A stretch of DNA of 64,000 nt from Lachnospiraceae bacterium (GCA_030526405.1 JAUNCZ010000007.1:26410-90409); one strand, 5' to 3'; shown: positions 36,558 through 46,849, counted from the stretch's first letter. The notes: generated from the letters alone by a model not told the origin. Made by a program: numbers and translations.

Positions 36558-39143
36558 TTACGCCTGCTGCTTCTGCATTCTCAGCACCAGCCGCTCCCGT
36601 TCCAGATCGTTATATAGCTCACAGCCACTTCCCCTCATATCATACACATGAACGATGCTCTGCAGCTCCGGATCCTCTGTGTAGGTACTCACCAGATCGG
36701 GACAGGCCTGCAGCCTTTCCGGTGCATAGTGCACGGTTTTCTCATTGTCGAACACCGCTGTATACAGGATTTCTGCCTCCACCAGATCCTGGAAGATGTG
36801 GCTTCCGTAGGACAGCTCCGGATTGTAGCCGACACTTTTCTCTTCCACCTCACAGATGGCCTCAAATTCACTGATATCCGCAAAGGTGGTGGGAACCCCC
36901 AGCTCTGGCGAAGAAGTTCCGATTCTTCCCGGAACAATCAGGAACATATGCTTATTCTGGCCCTTCTGCTTCCAGTTGATGGAGCCGATGAGATTGGCCA
37001 CATTGCTCTTTCTCACATAGGGCATCTCATAGTAGGCCACCGGATCCACCAGCACAATGGTGTCGATGGGAACATTTCTGGACAGACCCATGGAGGAGCG
37101 TACATTCTCCAGAATGATCTGATCCTCTGGAATCCGCTCCGGAATTGATACCTTTCCCGTATCCTTAAATACCTGTAGAGGTCTGCATTGCAGCAGGTTG
37201 ATGGAGTATTCTCCGTTGTCGGAGAGGTTCACGGTGAACTCAATATCCACCGGATACTCATATTCCTTCTGGATCAGCTGCATGATGGTCTGCATCTGCT
37301 GCATCAGCAGTTCTTTCTTCACCAGACCTCCGCAGGAGATAAAGTGAACGGTTCTGCTGATGCCCCTCTCTCTAAGAGAGCTCTCCACCTCATAATCCCT
37401 CTCCAGCAGGATCCGCTTCAGATATTCCGGAAGATGGGGCTCCAGCATGCTGAGGGGCAGCTGCCGCAGAGAATGGAGATTGGTGTCGATCACCTCCACC
37501 GAACGCTGGGAAAACTGATGCTTCTCCGCAGTGGTGGTACAGGTGGTGGCCTCCGGCATATCCAGACTCACCAGACGGGGGTAGGAGCCCTCCGTGCGGT
37601 CCACCGCAGAGGTGCCAAGGCCCATAACAAGGCGCAGCATGCCTGCCCTGGGATCAATCTTTTCCAGAAATTTGTAGGGGCTGTAGGAATAGCCCACTCC
37701 CGCTGCACAGGGCATATAGTGGGAACCGTAATAGGAGCCGGATACCCTCTGCACCAGAAGAGCCATCTGCTCATCTCTTTTGTCCAGCCCCCTGCGCTTT
37801 CTGTAATCCAGGGCAGAGAGGCTCATGGAGCTGGCGTAAACCGTCTTGATGGCCTGCTCAAACTCCAGCAGACGCTCCTCCAGAGTACCTCTGTTGGCAC
37901 AGAACACAGAGTCATACTTGCCGGCGAAGGCATTTCCGAAGCCATCCTCCAGAATACTGCTGGAGCGCACTATATAGGGATCCTGGCCATAGTATTCCAG
38001 AATATGCTGGAACTGATTCTTCAGATCCTCGGAAAATTCACCATTTCTCAGGTGCTCTGCAAATTCCTCTGCCAGAGAAAAATACTCCGCCTCCTCCCTC
38101 TGACGGATCCGGATATCCCAGAAGCCATTGTCCACAATATAGGTATAGTACACATCGGAGCCGATAAAGAAGGAATCGTGGGGTTCCAGCACCTCATCGA
38201 TATCCGGTGCCAGATTCCGGATAATGGCCCTGGACAGCAGCATACCACAGGCCTTTCCCCCGATCATGCCGGTTCCGATCATGTGATTGCGCACATTAAA
38301 GTAGTCCTCCGGTGTAAAATGCTTCCTCACCATCCTGCGCATCTTTTCATCCCTGGTCATCATGATATTGCACATGGTGCTGCAGGACTCTTCCATATTC
38401 ATACGGTTGTCATAGAGCATTTTCGCCGTATTGAAGAAGCGATCCCAGGAGTCGGTAAACTGCTCCTCCCCGGGTCGCTGAAATTTTCCCAGGACCTGAT
38501 AAAATCGGCTGGACTGCACCCCGTCCAGTACAGGACGGAAGGAACCATTTTCCCGGTTGTAGATATGGGGCAGAAACATGGTTTCCGAATCTCTGTTCCA
38601 GACCTTGGCAGGCCGCACATAGATATTTCTCCTGTCGGAATACACATCCAGAAACAGCTGGGTGGTATTCAGGATCTTCTTGATGGCATGGAAGGAATGC
38701 TTCCCCCTGATAATAGGGAAAAATGCCACCGTATCCAGCACAAACAGGAAGGGACAGGTTACCCGGAAGAAATTTCCCATCATCAGATCTGTGGCCCAGG
38801 CTGTCTGCAGCTCAGAGAGACAGTCAAACACATAAAAGGCATCGTAGCCCTCCCTCTCAATAACCTTGTGAATCTCCACGGTAAAGGTCTCAAACCGGTG
38901 GGACAGCGGAATCTCCACCCGTTTCACCTCCGGACATTCCCTCACCAGAGGCTCATGGCTGGCAAAGCGAAAATAGATGATATTTCTCCTGTCCCTGATG
39001 GCCTGCTCCACATAGGGTTCCATGAAATATCTGAATTCCTGCAGATCCAAAACCCTCCAGACCACGTTATCACCCAGACGGATATTGTCCAGGGCCTTAT
39101 CCATATCCGGTATTCCGGACGCAATTCTGTCAAATGCTGCCAT
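36558..39143 (-). CDS. KaiC-like domain fused to PEP/pyruvate-binding ATP-grasp domain
   Basis: 861 residues. The first 250 residues resemble the RecA/KaiC fold (FDRIASGIPDMDKALDNIRLGDNVVW) but without a Walker A lysine. The rest is the N-terminal ATP-grasp domain of PEP synthase/PPDK: MIGGKACGMLLSRAII, YIVRSSSILEDGFGNAFAGK, then LQCRPLQV. The phosphohistidine swivel and the PEP-binding barrel of those enzymes are missing. ATG at 39143, GGAGGAG five bases upstream, two bases after the symporter stop. Near ppdK and in an operon with an alanine symporter. Activity unknown; a regulatory or partner kinase role is guesswork. Confidence 0.75.
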   Translation of the reverse strand: MAAFDRIASGIPDMDKALDNIRLGDNVVWRVLDLQEFRYFMEPYVEQAIRDRRNIIYFRFASHEPLVRECPEVKRVEIPLSHRFETFTVEIHKVIEREGYDAFYVFDCLSELQTAWATDLMMGNFFRVTCPFLFVLDTVAFFPIIRGKHSFHAIKKILNTTQLFLDVYSDRRNIYVRPAKVWNRDSETMFLPHIYNRENGSFRPVLDGVQSSRFYQVLGKFQRPGEEQFTDSWDRFFNTAKMLYDNRMNMEESCSTMCNIMMTRDEKMRRMVRKHFTPEDYFNVRNHMIGTGMIGGKACGMLLSRAIIRNLAPDIDEVLEPHDSFFIGSDVYYTYIVDNGFWDIRIRQREEAEYFSLAEEFAEHLRNGEFSEDLKNQFQHILEYYGQDPYIVRSSSILEDGFGNAFAGKYDSVFCANRGTLEERLLEFEQAIKTVYASSMSLSALDYRKRRGLDKRDEQMALLVQRVSGSYYGSHYMPCAAGVGYSYSPYKFLEKIDPRAGMLRLVMGLGTSAVDRTEGSYPRLVSLDMPEATTCTTTAEKHQFSQRSVEVIDTNLHSLRQLPLSMLEPHLPEYLKRILLERDYEVESSLRERGISRTVHFISCGGLVKKELLMQQMQTIMQLIQKEYEYPVDIEFTVNLSDNGEYSINLLQCRPLQVFKDTGKVSIPERIPEDQIILENVRSSMGLSRNVPIDTIVLVDPVAYYEMPYVRKSNVANLIGSINWKQKGQNKHMFLIVPGRIGTSSPELGVPTTFADISEFEAICEVEEKSVGYNPELSYGSHIFQDLVEAEILYTAVFDNEKTVHYAPERLQACPDLVSTYTEDPELQSIVHVYDMRGSGCELYNDLERERLVLRMQKQQA

Positions 39144-39145
39144 TG

Positions 39146-40639
39146 TCACTCCTCCTCCAGATGCTCCATCTGCTGTCTCTGGATGTCATCAAATACAGAA
39201 AGCATAGGTACAATCCCTGTCTTTTTGTGAATACGCCGATCCACATAGTTTTTCGTTGCCTTCATTACCTGCGGTGACAGAACAAGAACACCAATCAGGT
39301 TGGGAAGCATCATCAGACCATTGAAGGTATCTGAGATATCCCAGGCCAGCTGAGCCTCCATTACAGAACCAGCCAGCACGATGAGAACAAACACAACACG
39401 ATATGGCACAACTGCTTTTGTACCGAACAGATACTGGCAGGCAGTTGCACCGTAGTGACTCCAGCCCAGAACGGTGGAATAGGCAAACAGAAGGATGGCA
39501 AGAGCCACAAAGGCTGCTCCTGCTTTTCCAAACTGCTGAGAAAAGGCATAGCTCATCAGAGAACTGGAGCCGATCTCCTCACCTACAGAGGAAAGCATAC
39601 CTGTGGAAAGATCCACCGCATCAGAACTTAAGATTGCTGTGGCAGTCAGTGTACATACAACAATGGTGTCTGCAAACACTTCAAAGATACCCCACATGCC
39701 CTGGCGAACCGGCTCCTTTACATTGGAGCTGGAATGCACCATTACAGAGGATCCAAGACCTGCCTCATTGGAAAACACGCCTCGCTTAAAGCCCATTTTC
39801 ATAGCCATGGCAATACCAGCACCAAAGCCACCGCCAGCTGCTGCCCGGAAGGAAAAAGCCCCCTTAAAGATAGCGGAAAATACTGCCGGAATCACAGAAA
39901 TATGGGAGAAGATAATGATAATTGTTCCCAGAAAATAGAGCAGTACCATGAAAGGCACCAGCTTTTCTGTAATGCTGGCAACACGCTTCAGACCTCCCAG
40001 AATTACTGCTGCCACTGCAATCACCAGGAAGATACCGGTAACGATGGTGGGGATTCCAAAGGCAGTATACACATTGGATACCATGGAGTTTACCTGGCTC
40101 ATGTTTCCGATTCCAAAGGAAGCAAGAAGGCAAAACAGAGAAAACAGAACTGCCAGAGCTGCACCGATTCCCTTACAGTGGGGCAGACTGCCCAGACCAT
40201 CTCTTAAGTAGTACATGGCTCCTCCGTGCCATTCACCCTTTTCATCTTTTCTGCGATAAAGAATACCCAGCACATTTTCAGAATAGTTTGTCATCATTCC
40301 AAAGAATGCAATGAGCCACATCCAGAACACGGCACCTGGACCACCTGCTGCAATGGCGCCTGCAACACCTACAATATTTCCCGTTCCCACAGTAGCAGCC
40401 AGAGCTGTACACAAAGACTGAAACTGTGTAATGGAGCGATCCTTTGTATGCTGAGTTACATTTCTGTCTCCAATGATGGCACCCAGTGTATGCCTCATCC
40501 AGTGACCAAAATGACTGATCTGAAAGACCTTTGTCAGGATCGTCATCAAAACACCTACTGCGCCAAGCAGGATCAGTGCCGGCCAGCCCCAGACAATGCC
40601 GTTGATGGTACTGTTAATCGTTGTAATTGCGTTAATCAT
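39146..40639 (-). CDS. Alanine/glycine:cation symporter (AGCS family)
   Basis: Sodium-coupled uptake of alanine or glycine, 497 residues, about 10-11 membrane helices. Family motifs are clear: QSLCTALAATVGTGNIVGVAGAIAAGGPGAVFWMW, split here as ALAATVGTGNIVGVA then GGPGAVFWMWLIAF. GVFSNEAGLGSSVMVHSSS follows near residue 290. A short tail of about 20 residues is cytoplasmic. Start ATG at 40639 with GGAGG nearby. It is followed two bases after its stop by the KaiC-like/ATP-grasp gene, which suggests a shared role, perhaps in alanine/pyruvate balance. Confidence 0.93.
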   Translation of the reverse strand: MINAITTINSTINGIVWGWPALILLGAVGVLMTILTKVFQISHFGHWMRHTLGAIIGDRNVTQHTKDRSITQFQSLCTALAATVGTGNIVGVAGAIAAGGPGAVFWMWLIAFFGMMTNYSENVLGILYRRKDEKGEWHGGAMYYLRDGLGSLPHCKGIGAALAVLFSLFCLLASFGIGNMSQVNSMVSNVYTAFGIPTIVTGIFLVIAVAAVILGGLKRVASITEKLVPFMVLLYFLGTIIIIFSHISVIPAVFSAIFKGAFSFRAAAGGGFGAGIAMAMKMGFKRGVFSNEAGLGSSVMVHSSSNVKEPVRQGMWGIFEVFADTIVVCTLTATAILSSDAVDLSTGMLSSVGEEIGSSSLMSYAFSQQFGKAGAAFVALAILLFAYSTVLGWSHYGATACQYLFGTKAVVPYRVVFVLIVLAGSVMEAQLAWDISDTFNGLMMLPNLIGVLVLSPQVMKATKNYVDRRIHKKTGIVPMLSVFDDIQRQQMEHLEEE

Positions 40640-40669
40640 ATAGCTATCCCTCCTCCACGGAACAAAAAA

Positions 40670-40695
40670 GGCACACAGACAAATGTCTGTGTGCC
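40670..40695 (-). terminator. Terminator of ppdK
   Basis: GGCACACAGA pairs with TCTGTGTGCC, then T6 on the minus strand. It isolates ppdK from the symporter operon. Confidence 0.85.
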
Positions 40696-40786
40696 CCTTT
40701 GCACTTTATCTTTTATTTTACAGTCATAATACACATATCCACTTATAAAGTCAAGCAACTATGTGTTAATATTTCTTTTTTTCTGA

Positions 40787-43429
40787 TTATTTGCGTGGTG
40801 CTTTGATAGCTGCCTGAGCTGCTGCCAGTCTTGCGATCGGTACACGGAATGGTGAGCAGGATACATAATCCAGTCCCAGAGTATGGCAGAACTCTACAGA
40901 GCTTGGATCTCCGCCGTGCTCGCCGCAGATACCTACGTGAAGAGCCGGGTTAACCGGTTTTCCAAGTTTGATGGCCATATCCATCAGTTTACCAACACCG
41001 TTCTGATCCAGTTTTGCAAATGGATCGTTCTCGAAGATCTTGCTCTCATAGTAAGCATTCAGGAATTTTCCAGCATCATCACGGGAGAATCCGAATGTCA
41101 TCTGAGTCAGATCGTTGGTTCCGAAGCAGAAGAAGTCAGCGTCTTTAGCGATCTCATCAGCTGTCAGAGCAGCACGTGGGATCTCGATCATTGTACCAAC
41201 CTCATATTTCAGCTCTACGCCTGCTGCAGCGATCTCAGCATCAGCTGTAGCAACAACAACGTCTTTTACGTTCTTCAGCTCTTTGATCTCACATACCAGT
41301 GGAATCATGATCTCTGGTTTTACTGTCCAGTCAGGATGAGCTTTCTGAACATTGATAGCAGCACGGATCACTGCTTTTGTCTGCATCTTGGCAATCTCAG
41401 GATAGGTAACTGCCAGACGGCATCCACGATGACCCATCATTGGGTTGAACTCGTGCAGACCCTCAATCAGAGATTTGATGTACTCTACGCTCTTGCCCTG
41501 AGCTGCTGCCAGTTTAGCAATATCCTCTTCCTCTGTAGGAACAAACTCATGAAGTGGTGGATCCAGGAAACGGATTGTTACAGGACATCCCTCCAGAGCC
41601 TCATACAGAGCCTCGAAGTCACCCTGCTGGTATGGCAGGATCTTATCCAGAGCTGCCTCACGCTCCTCTACTGTATCAGCACAGATCATCTCACGGAATG
41701 CAGCAATTCTGTCTTCCTCGAAGAACATATGCTCTGTACGGCAGAGACCGATTCCCTCAGCGCCAAGCTCACGGGCTTTTTTAGCGTCTGCAGGTGTATC
41801 AGCATTGGTACGAACCTTCATCTGGCGGAACTTGTCAGCCCATGCCATAACGGTTCCGAACTCGCCTGCGATCTGAGCATCCACTGTCTCGATCAGTCCG
41901 GCATAGATATTTCCTGTTGTACCGTCGATGGAGATGCAGTCACCCTCTTTGAACTCCTGTCCAGCCAGAGTGAATTTCTTATTCTCCTCATCCATAGCGA
42001 TGTCACCACATCCGGATACGCAGCAGGTTCCCATTCCACGTGCAACTACTGCAGCGTGAGATGTCATACCACCACGAACTGTCAGGATACCCTGAGCAGA
42101 TTTCATACCTGTAATATCCTCAGGAGAGGTCTCAAGACGAACAAGAACAACCTTCTCGCCTCTTGCAGCCCACTCTACAGCATCATCTGCTGTAAATACG
42201 ATCTTACCGCAAGCTGCTCCAGGAGAAGCTCCCAGACCTTTTCCGATTGGTGTAGCAGCTTTCAGAGCTGCTGCATTGAACTGTGGATGAAGCAGTGTAT
42301 CCAGGTTTCTTGGATCGATCATAGCAACTGCCTCTGCCTCAGTTTTATGTCCCTCAGCAACAAGATCAACTGCGATCTTCAGAGCTGCCTGAGCAGTTCT
42401 CTTTCCGTTACGGCACTGCAGCATGTACAGTTTCTGATTCTCAACAGTAAACTCCATATCCTGCATATCATGGTAGTGATTCTCAAGAAGGTCACAAACC
42501 TTGATAAACTCAGCGTAAGCCTCTGGGAACTCCTGCTCCATCTGAGCGATTGGCATAGGTGTACGAACACCGGCTACTACGTCCTCGCCCTGTGCATTCT
42601 TCAGGAACTCACCCATGAGTTTTTTCTCACCTGTTGCAGGATCACGGGTAAATGCAACACCGGTACCGGACTCATCATTCAGGTTTCCGAATACCATTGG
42701 CATTACGTTTACAGCTGTACCCCATGAATATGGGATATCATTGTCACGACGATATACATTTGCACGAGGATTGTCCCAGGAACGGAATACAGCCTCAATA
42801 GCAAGTTTCAGCTGCTCGATCGGATCAGATGGGAAGTCAGTTCCCAGCTGGTTTTTATACTCAGCCTTGAACTGCTCAGCCAGTGTTTTCAGATCAGCTG
42901 CTGTCAGATCAACGTCAAATTTAACGCCTTTTGCTTCTTTCATCTCATCGATGAGTTTCTCGAAGTATTTTTTACCAACCTCCATAACTACATCGGAGAA
43001 CATCTGAATAAAACGTCTGTAGGAATCGTATACGAAACGCTCAAATTTTGGATCTGGGTTTCCAGCGATCATAGCCTCTACTACTTCATCATTCAGACCA
43101 AGGTTCAGAATTGTATCCATCATACCAGGCATGGAAGCTCTCGCACCGGAACGTACGGAAACCAGAAGAGGATTCTTGTGATCACCAAATTTCTTTCCGT
43201 TTACAGCCTCCATATCAGCAACGCCTGCCATTACCTGACTCATGATCTCATCATTGATTTTACGGCCGTCCTCGTAGTACTGAGTACAAGCCTCTGTTGT
43301 AATTGTAAATCCTTTCGGAACCGGAAGACCGATCTTAATCATCTCTGCCAGGTTAGCGCCCTTTCCACCAAGCAGATTTCTCATGCTGGCGTCACCCTCA
43401 GTAAAGAGATACACCCATTTTTTTGACAT
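40787..43429 (-). CDS. ppdK: Pyruvate, phosphate dikinase
   Basis: Interconverts PEP + AMP + PPi and pyruvate + ATP + phosphate; about 880 residues, normal length. The ATP-grasp domain begins WVYLFTEGDASMRNLLGGKGANLAEM. The phosphohistidine swivel is GGMTSHAAVVARGMGT, and the PEP/pyruvate barrel has GLCRTEHMFF, GHRGCRLAV and FGTNDLTQMTFGFSRDD. CGEHGGDP near the end carries the catalytic Cys. The ATG at 43429 follows AGGAGG at nine bases; an ATG six bases upstream is too close to it. In anaerobes it can replace pyruvate kinase, using PPi economically with pfp. Confidence 0.97.
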   Translation of the reverse strand: MSKKWVYLFTEGDASMRNLLGGKGANLAEMIKIGLPVPKGFTITTEACTQYYEDGRKINDEIMSQVMAGVADMEAVNGKKFGDHKNPLLVSVRSGARASMPGMMDTILNLGLNDEVVEAMIAGNPDPKFERFVYDSYRRFIQMFSDVVMEVGKKYFEKLIDEMKEAKGVKFDVDLTAADLKTLAEQFKAEYKNQLGTDFPSDPIEQLKLAIEAVFRSWDNPRANVYRRDNDIPYSWGTAVNVMPMVFGNLNDESGTGVAFTRDPATGEKKLMGEFLKNAQGEDVVAGVRTPMPIAQMEQEFPEAYAEFIKVCDLLENHYHDMQDMEFTVENQKLYMLQCRNGKRTAQAALKIAVDLVAEGHKTEAEAVAMIDPRNLDTLLHPQFNAAALKAATPIGKGLGASPGAACGKIVFTADDAVEWAARGEKVVLVRLETSPEDITGMKSAQGILTVRGGMTSHAAVVARGMGTCCVSGCGDIAMDEENKKFTLAGQEFKEGDCISIDGTTGNIYAGLIETVDAQIAGEFGTVMAWADKFRQMKVRTNADTPADAKKARELGAEGIGLCRTEHMFFEEDRIAAFREMICADTVEEREAALDKILPYQQGDFEALYEALEGCPVTIRFLDPPLHEFVPTEEEDIAKLAAAQGKSVEYIKSLIEGLHEFNPMMGHRGCRLAVTYPEIAKMQTKAVIRAAINVQKAHPDWTVKPEIMIPLVCEIKELKNVKDVVVATADAEIAAAGVELKYEVGTMIEIPRAALTADEIAKDADFFCFGTNDLTQMTFGFSRDDAGKFLNAYYESKIFENDPFAKLDQNGVGKLMDMAIKLGKPVNPALHVGICGEHGGDPSSVEFCHTLGLDYVSCSPFRVPIARLAAAQAAIKAPRK

Positions 43430-43594
43430 ATTCATTTCCCTCCTATCATCTTTTCCAAACATGCTTTTTCGCTTTGCCCCACATGGCCTCACAACATGGA
43501 GGGGGCAAAAAAACAGGTAATCCTAGAAATAGTTGATTCTTACGATACCTGCCTACTTACATGGAAATATGATGTGCAAATTACGCACACAATT

Positions 43595-43622
43595 ATTTTA
43601 ACATATCTGTACTGATAGTCAA
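43595..43622 (-). promoter_or_regulatory. Putative ppdK promoter
   Basis: TTGACT, 16-base spacer, TAAAAT on the minus strand, giving a leader of roughly 160 bases. No further structure was recognised in 43430-43715. Confidence 0.5.
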
Positions 43623-43715
43623 GATATTTTTGTGCATAATGACAGCACACTTTCATGTTTTAAAGGGGTAGTACTATCATTTTTACCAAAGCCACTTTAT
43701 TCCAAGGGCAAAAAA

Positions 43716-43745
43716 AGACAGACAGTACAAAAATACTGTCTGTCT
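43716..43745 (-). terminator. Terminator of the L,D-transpeptidase gene
   Basis: Perfect 12-bp stem AGACAGACAGTA/TACTGTCTGTCT, then T6 on the minus strand. Confidence 0.85.
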
Positions 43746-43753
43746 GTAAATCA

Positions 43754-45877
43754 TTATTCTCCGTATGTTCCGTCTGCCGCAAGGCTGTATCCGCCTGAAT
43801 AATAGCAGATAATCGGTGTTCCTGACTGAATCCAGTCAAACACTGCCGCCGCCTTTCCAAATGGCATGTTGATACAGCCATGGGAACCGCCTCCAATATA
43901 GGTGGAACCACCAAAGGAAACTCTCCAGCTTGCATCATGCATACCGATTCCGCCATTAAATGGCATCCAGTAGTCGACCCAGGACTCATACTCATAGCTT
44001 CCGTCTGCATACTGGGTTCCACGGAGCCATCTTCCCTCCTGCTTTCCGTACAGAGGATAAATTCCCTCCGGTGTATAGCGGGACGGCACCATGGTACCGG
44101 ATACGATAGGAGATTCAATCACAACCTGTCCGTTCTCCACTGCCCAGAGATACTGAGCGGAAAGATCGATCTCCACATAGGTGTTACCAACTCCATTGTT
44201 CTCCTCAGAATAGGCACGCTGGGCATATACAGGCTCTCTTGTTGTCACTGTTCGGCTGGCAAGCTCCTCAGCAAGCTGCGCTCCCTCAGCCTCCTCATCA
44301 ATGACCCATCCTCTCAGATAGTTATCCAGCACCACAACTCCGCCGTTGATGGTGTTGAAACGGGTTTTGGAATCAGAGGTATTCACCTCCTTGGCAAGGT
44401 CCTCCACGAAGTTGGCCACATTGGATCCCCAGTGCTCCGAATCAAAGAAATAATTTCCTGTCTCATCCTGCCCGATCCAGTTCACCAGAATATCCGCATC
44501 CAACACTCTGGTCTCTCCGTTTGGAAGCTGATAGGTAATAGAGGAAGAGATTACGCTGTTCAGATCCTCCATTCGGCTGTTCAGTTCAGGGTCCTCAGAT
44601 GTGCATCCAGGATTCTCATAGATTCCCAGTTCCTCCACAGAAAGCTCTCTTTCTCCTTTGGAAACCGCAGTCTTTACCGCCTCCAGAAGCTGTGCCGGAT
44701 CAAAGGTGTTTCCAGCCTGCTCCGGAACGATCTCAAAGTTCTTTGTTTCCTCATTGTATACAAGAGAAGCATCCTGAGGTGCTGTCATATTCGCCGGATC
44801 ACACTCAGAAAGAGCTGCCACCGTATTGGACAGCATTACCTCATCAAAGGCACAGGCTGAGGTTGCCTCATAGGAGTACTCCTCAAAAAATGCTGACAGC
44901 CACAGCACAGGAACCTGCATATCCTTCAGCTCCTGCACACTGCCGTCTGACACATAGGCAAATCCAATTGTCTCCCCATTGATCAGCTCAGTTTTTCCGT
45001 CGCGGAATTTCACTGTGAGATCATAGGCATCCATCTGACGGGCGATCACTGTCTCTGCTTCCTCCACAGTCAGACCTGTGCAGTCAGCTCCGTTAATCTT
45101 TGTGCCGTCAAAGAAAATTGTCTTATATCGATTGGCCAGAGCCATATACACAACCGCTGCAGCAGCAACAAGCAATAACAGAATCAGGAGAATCATCTTC
45201 CAGGGACCCTTTTTCTTTTTTTCTCCCTGTTCTTCCTGCTGCTCCTGTTTCGCAGCCTTTTTCTCCGCCTTTTCCTGTTTTTTCCGTTCCTTTGCCTCCT
45301 GCTTTTCTCTGCGCTTCTGGGAAGCAGCCTCCTCCTTCAGGCGTTTTTTCTCCGCCTTCTGCTGCGCCTTCAGTTCTGCAGGGGACAGTTCCTCTGCCGT
45401 AGCTGCTGCCGCTGCGGGAATCACCGGCAGTTCCTCTGTGGGCGCATCCAGCCCGGAGGCAATCCCCATGGATACATCCAGAATATCGGTATCAGCCCGG
45501 TCAAAGGCCTCCTCTGTATCTTCTGCTTCCGGCGAATCAGCTTCCGCCTCTACCCCAGCAGTATCTTCAGTTTCTTCAGCTTTATCCTCAGCTTCAGCTG
45601 CTTCAGATTCTGTTTCCTCTTCAGCTTCTGCTTCTTCAGTCTTGTCCTTAGCTTCAGCTGCTTCAGATTCTGTTTCTGTTTCAGCTTCTGCTTCTTCAGC
45701 TTTGTCTCCAGTTTCAGTTTCTTCAACTGTTTTCTCTGTATTTGCATCTGACTGTTCCAGATTCTCCTGGACTTCACTCTCCATTGCAGGAATCAGCTCA
45801 TCCGGCTCGCGAACCCCGCTGTCCCCAACAACAGAAACACCATCCTGATCCTTTCTGCTATTATTTACATCATTCAT
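43754..45877 (-). CDS. L,D-transpeptidase (YkuD) with acidic N-terminal repeats
   Basis: 707 residues. The cytosolic N-terminus (about 1-165) is strongly acidic with repeats of Glu-Ala-Glu-Ala-Glu-Thr type, coded by imperfect DNA repeats near 45570-45715. A Lys/Glu-rich helix (about 165-225) leads to a membrane anchor near 228-248. Outside are two PG4-like substrate-binding domains, then the YkuD catalytic domain, whose Cys is in GGSHGCINMPFGKAA near residue 665. It makes 3-3 crosslinks in peptidoglycan or attaches proteins to it. Monocistronic, with its own terminator. The acidic tail is unusual for this family. Confidence 0.9.
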   Translation of the reverse strand: MNDVNNSRKDQDGVSVVGDSGVREPDELIPAMESEVQENLEQSDANTEKTVEETETGDKAEEAEAETETESEAAEAKDKTEEAEAEEETESEAAEAEDKAEETEDTAGVEAEADSPEAEDTEEAFDRADTDILDVSMGIASGLDAPTEELPVIPAAAAATAEELSPAELKAQQKAEKKRLKEEAASQKRREKQEAKERKKQEKAEKKAAKQEQQEEQGEKKKKGPWKMILLILLLLVAAAAVVYMALANRYKTIFFDGTKINGADCTGLTVEEAETVIARQMDAYDLTVKFRDGKTELINGETIGFAYVSDGSVQELKDMQVPVLWLSAFFEEYSYEATSACAFDEVMLSNTVAALSECDPANMTAPQDASLVYNEETKNFEIVPEQAGNTFDPAQLLEAVKTAVSKGERELSVEELGIYENPGCTSEDPELNSRMEDLNSVISSSITYQLPNGETRVLDADILVNWIGQDETGNYFFDSEHWGSNVANFVEDLAKEVNTSDSKTRFNTINGGVVVLDNYLRGWVIDEEAEGAQLAEELASRTVTTREPVYAQRAYSEENNGVGNTYVEIDLSAQYLWAVENGQVVIESPIVSGTMVPSRYTPEGIYPLYGKQEGRWLRGTQYADGSYEYESWVDYWMPFNGGIGMHDASWRVSFGGSTYIGGGSHGCINMPFGKAAAVFDWIQSGTPIICYYSGGYSLAADGTYGE

Positions 45878-46035
45878 TTTATGTTACTCACCTTCCGGCT
45901 CTGATTATACACCTTCTCTTTAGCCTACGTTTCCAATCATACCATATTTCAAGTAAAATTTTTGTGAATTCCAATTCTTCGAGTATAAAATAATTCTCAC
46001 TTTTTCAGCCTGTTTTTTGGTGATAATACACAAAA

Positions 46036-46067
46036 ACCCCTGTCAGGACCAAGGTCCCGACAGGGGT
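46036..46067 (-). terminator. Terminator of tpiA
   Basis: ACCCCTGTC pairs with GACAGGGGT around an inner GGACC/GGTCC stem, with a T-rich run on the minus strand. Confidence 0.85.
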
Positions 46068-46099
46068 CTGTTATTCATTCAGAAGCTATGTTCCATGAA

Positions 46100-46849
46100 T
46101 TATTTGTAGTTAACGATTTTTCCGAAATCAGCTTTCAGAGAAGCACCACCTACAAGTCCTCCATCGATATCAGGCATAGCGAACAGCTCAGCTGCATTTC
46201 CAGCGTTTACAGATCCGCCGTACTGGATACGGATCTCTGCTGCTGTAGCATCATCATACATCTCAGCGATGCACTCACGGATACCTTTGCAAACTTCCTC
46301 AGCCTGCTCAGATGTAGCTGTCATTCCAGTTCCGATAGCCCAGATTGGCTCGTAAGCGATTACAGCTGTTTTAGCCTGATCAGCTGTTACGTTCTGGAAA
46401 CCGATCTTAACCTGCTGACGGATCCAATCCATTGTGATTCCCTGCTGTCTCTGCTCAAGGGACTCACCACAGCACATGATTGGTGTAAGACCATGCTCGA
46501 AAGCTTTCAGAACTTTTTTGTTGATATCTGCATCTGTCTCTTTGAAGTAATCTCTTCTCTCAGAATGTCCAAGGATTACATATTTAACACCAGCATCTAC
46601 CAGCATTGCAGGAGAGATCTCACCTGTGTAAGCACCCTTCTCCTCGAAGTACATGTTCTCTGCAGCTACTGCTACGTTTGTTCCTTTTACAGCCTCAACA
46701 ACTGGGATGATGTCGATAGCAGGAACGCCGTAAACAACATCTACGTCCTCGCTCTGTACAAGTGGTTTCAGAGTCTCAACGAGAGCTACTGCCTCACTTG
46801 GAGTCATGTTCATTTTCCAGTTTCCTGCAACGATTTTTCTTCTTGCCAT
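46100..46849 (-). CDS. tpiA: Triosephosphate isomerase
   Basis: Interconverts dihydroxyacetone phosphate and glyceraldehyde 3-phosphate, 249 residues. The substrate-binding Asn-Lys is in VAGNWKMN near residue 8. The catalytic His lies in [10 protein letters not shown] near 95 and the catalytic Glu in [13 protein letters not shown] near 165, the latter running into the mobile loop. [11 protein letters not shown] completes the phosphate site. It lies 80 bases after pgk, probably on one transcript, with a CGAAGCCTG hairpin in the gap. Biased codon use suggests high expression. Confidence 0.98.
   Translation of the reverse strand: MARRKIVAGNWKMNMTPSEAVALVETLKPLVQSEDVDVVYGVPAIDIIPVVEAVKGTNVAVAAENMYFEEKGAYTGEISPAMLVDAGVKYVILGHSERRDYFKETDADINKKVLKAFEHGLTPIMCCGESLEQRQQGITMDWIRQQVKIGFQNVTADQAKTAVIAYEPIWAIGTGMTATSEQAEEVCKGIRECIAEMYDDATAAEIRIQYGGSVNAGNAAELFAMPDIDGGLVGGASLKADFGKIVNYK

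Noticed and set aside
43430..43715. A riboswitch before ppdK
   Set aside because: The gap carries a promoter and A/T-rich leader but no conserved aptamer-like arrangement that I recognise.
45540..45720. A CRISPR array or intergenic tandem repeat
   Set aside because: The repeats are in frame within the L,D-transpeptidase gene and encode its acidic tail; units are imperfect and lack spacer-like inserts.
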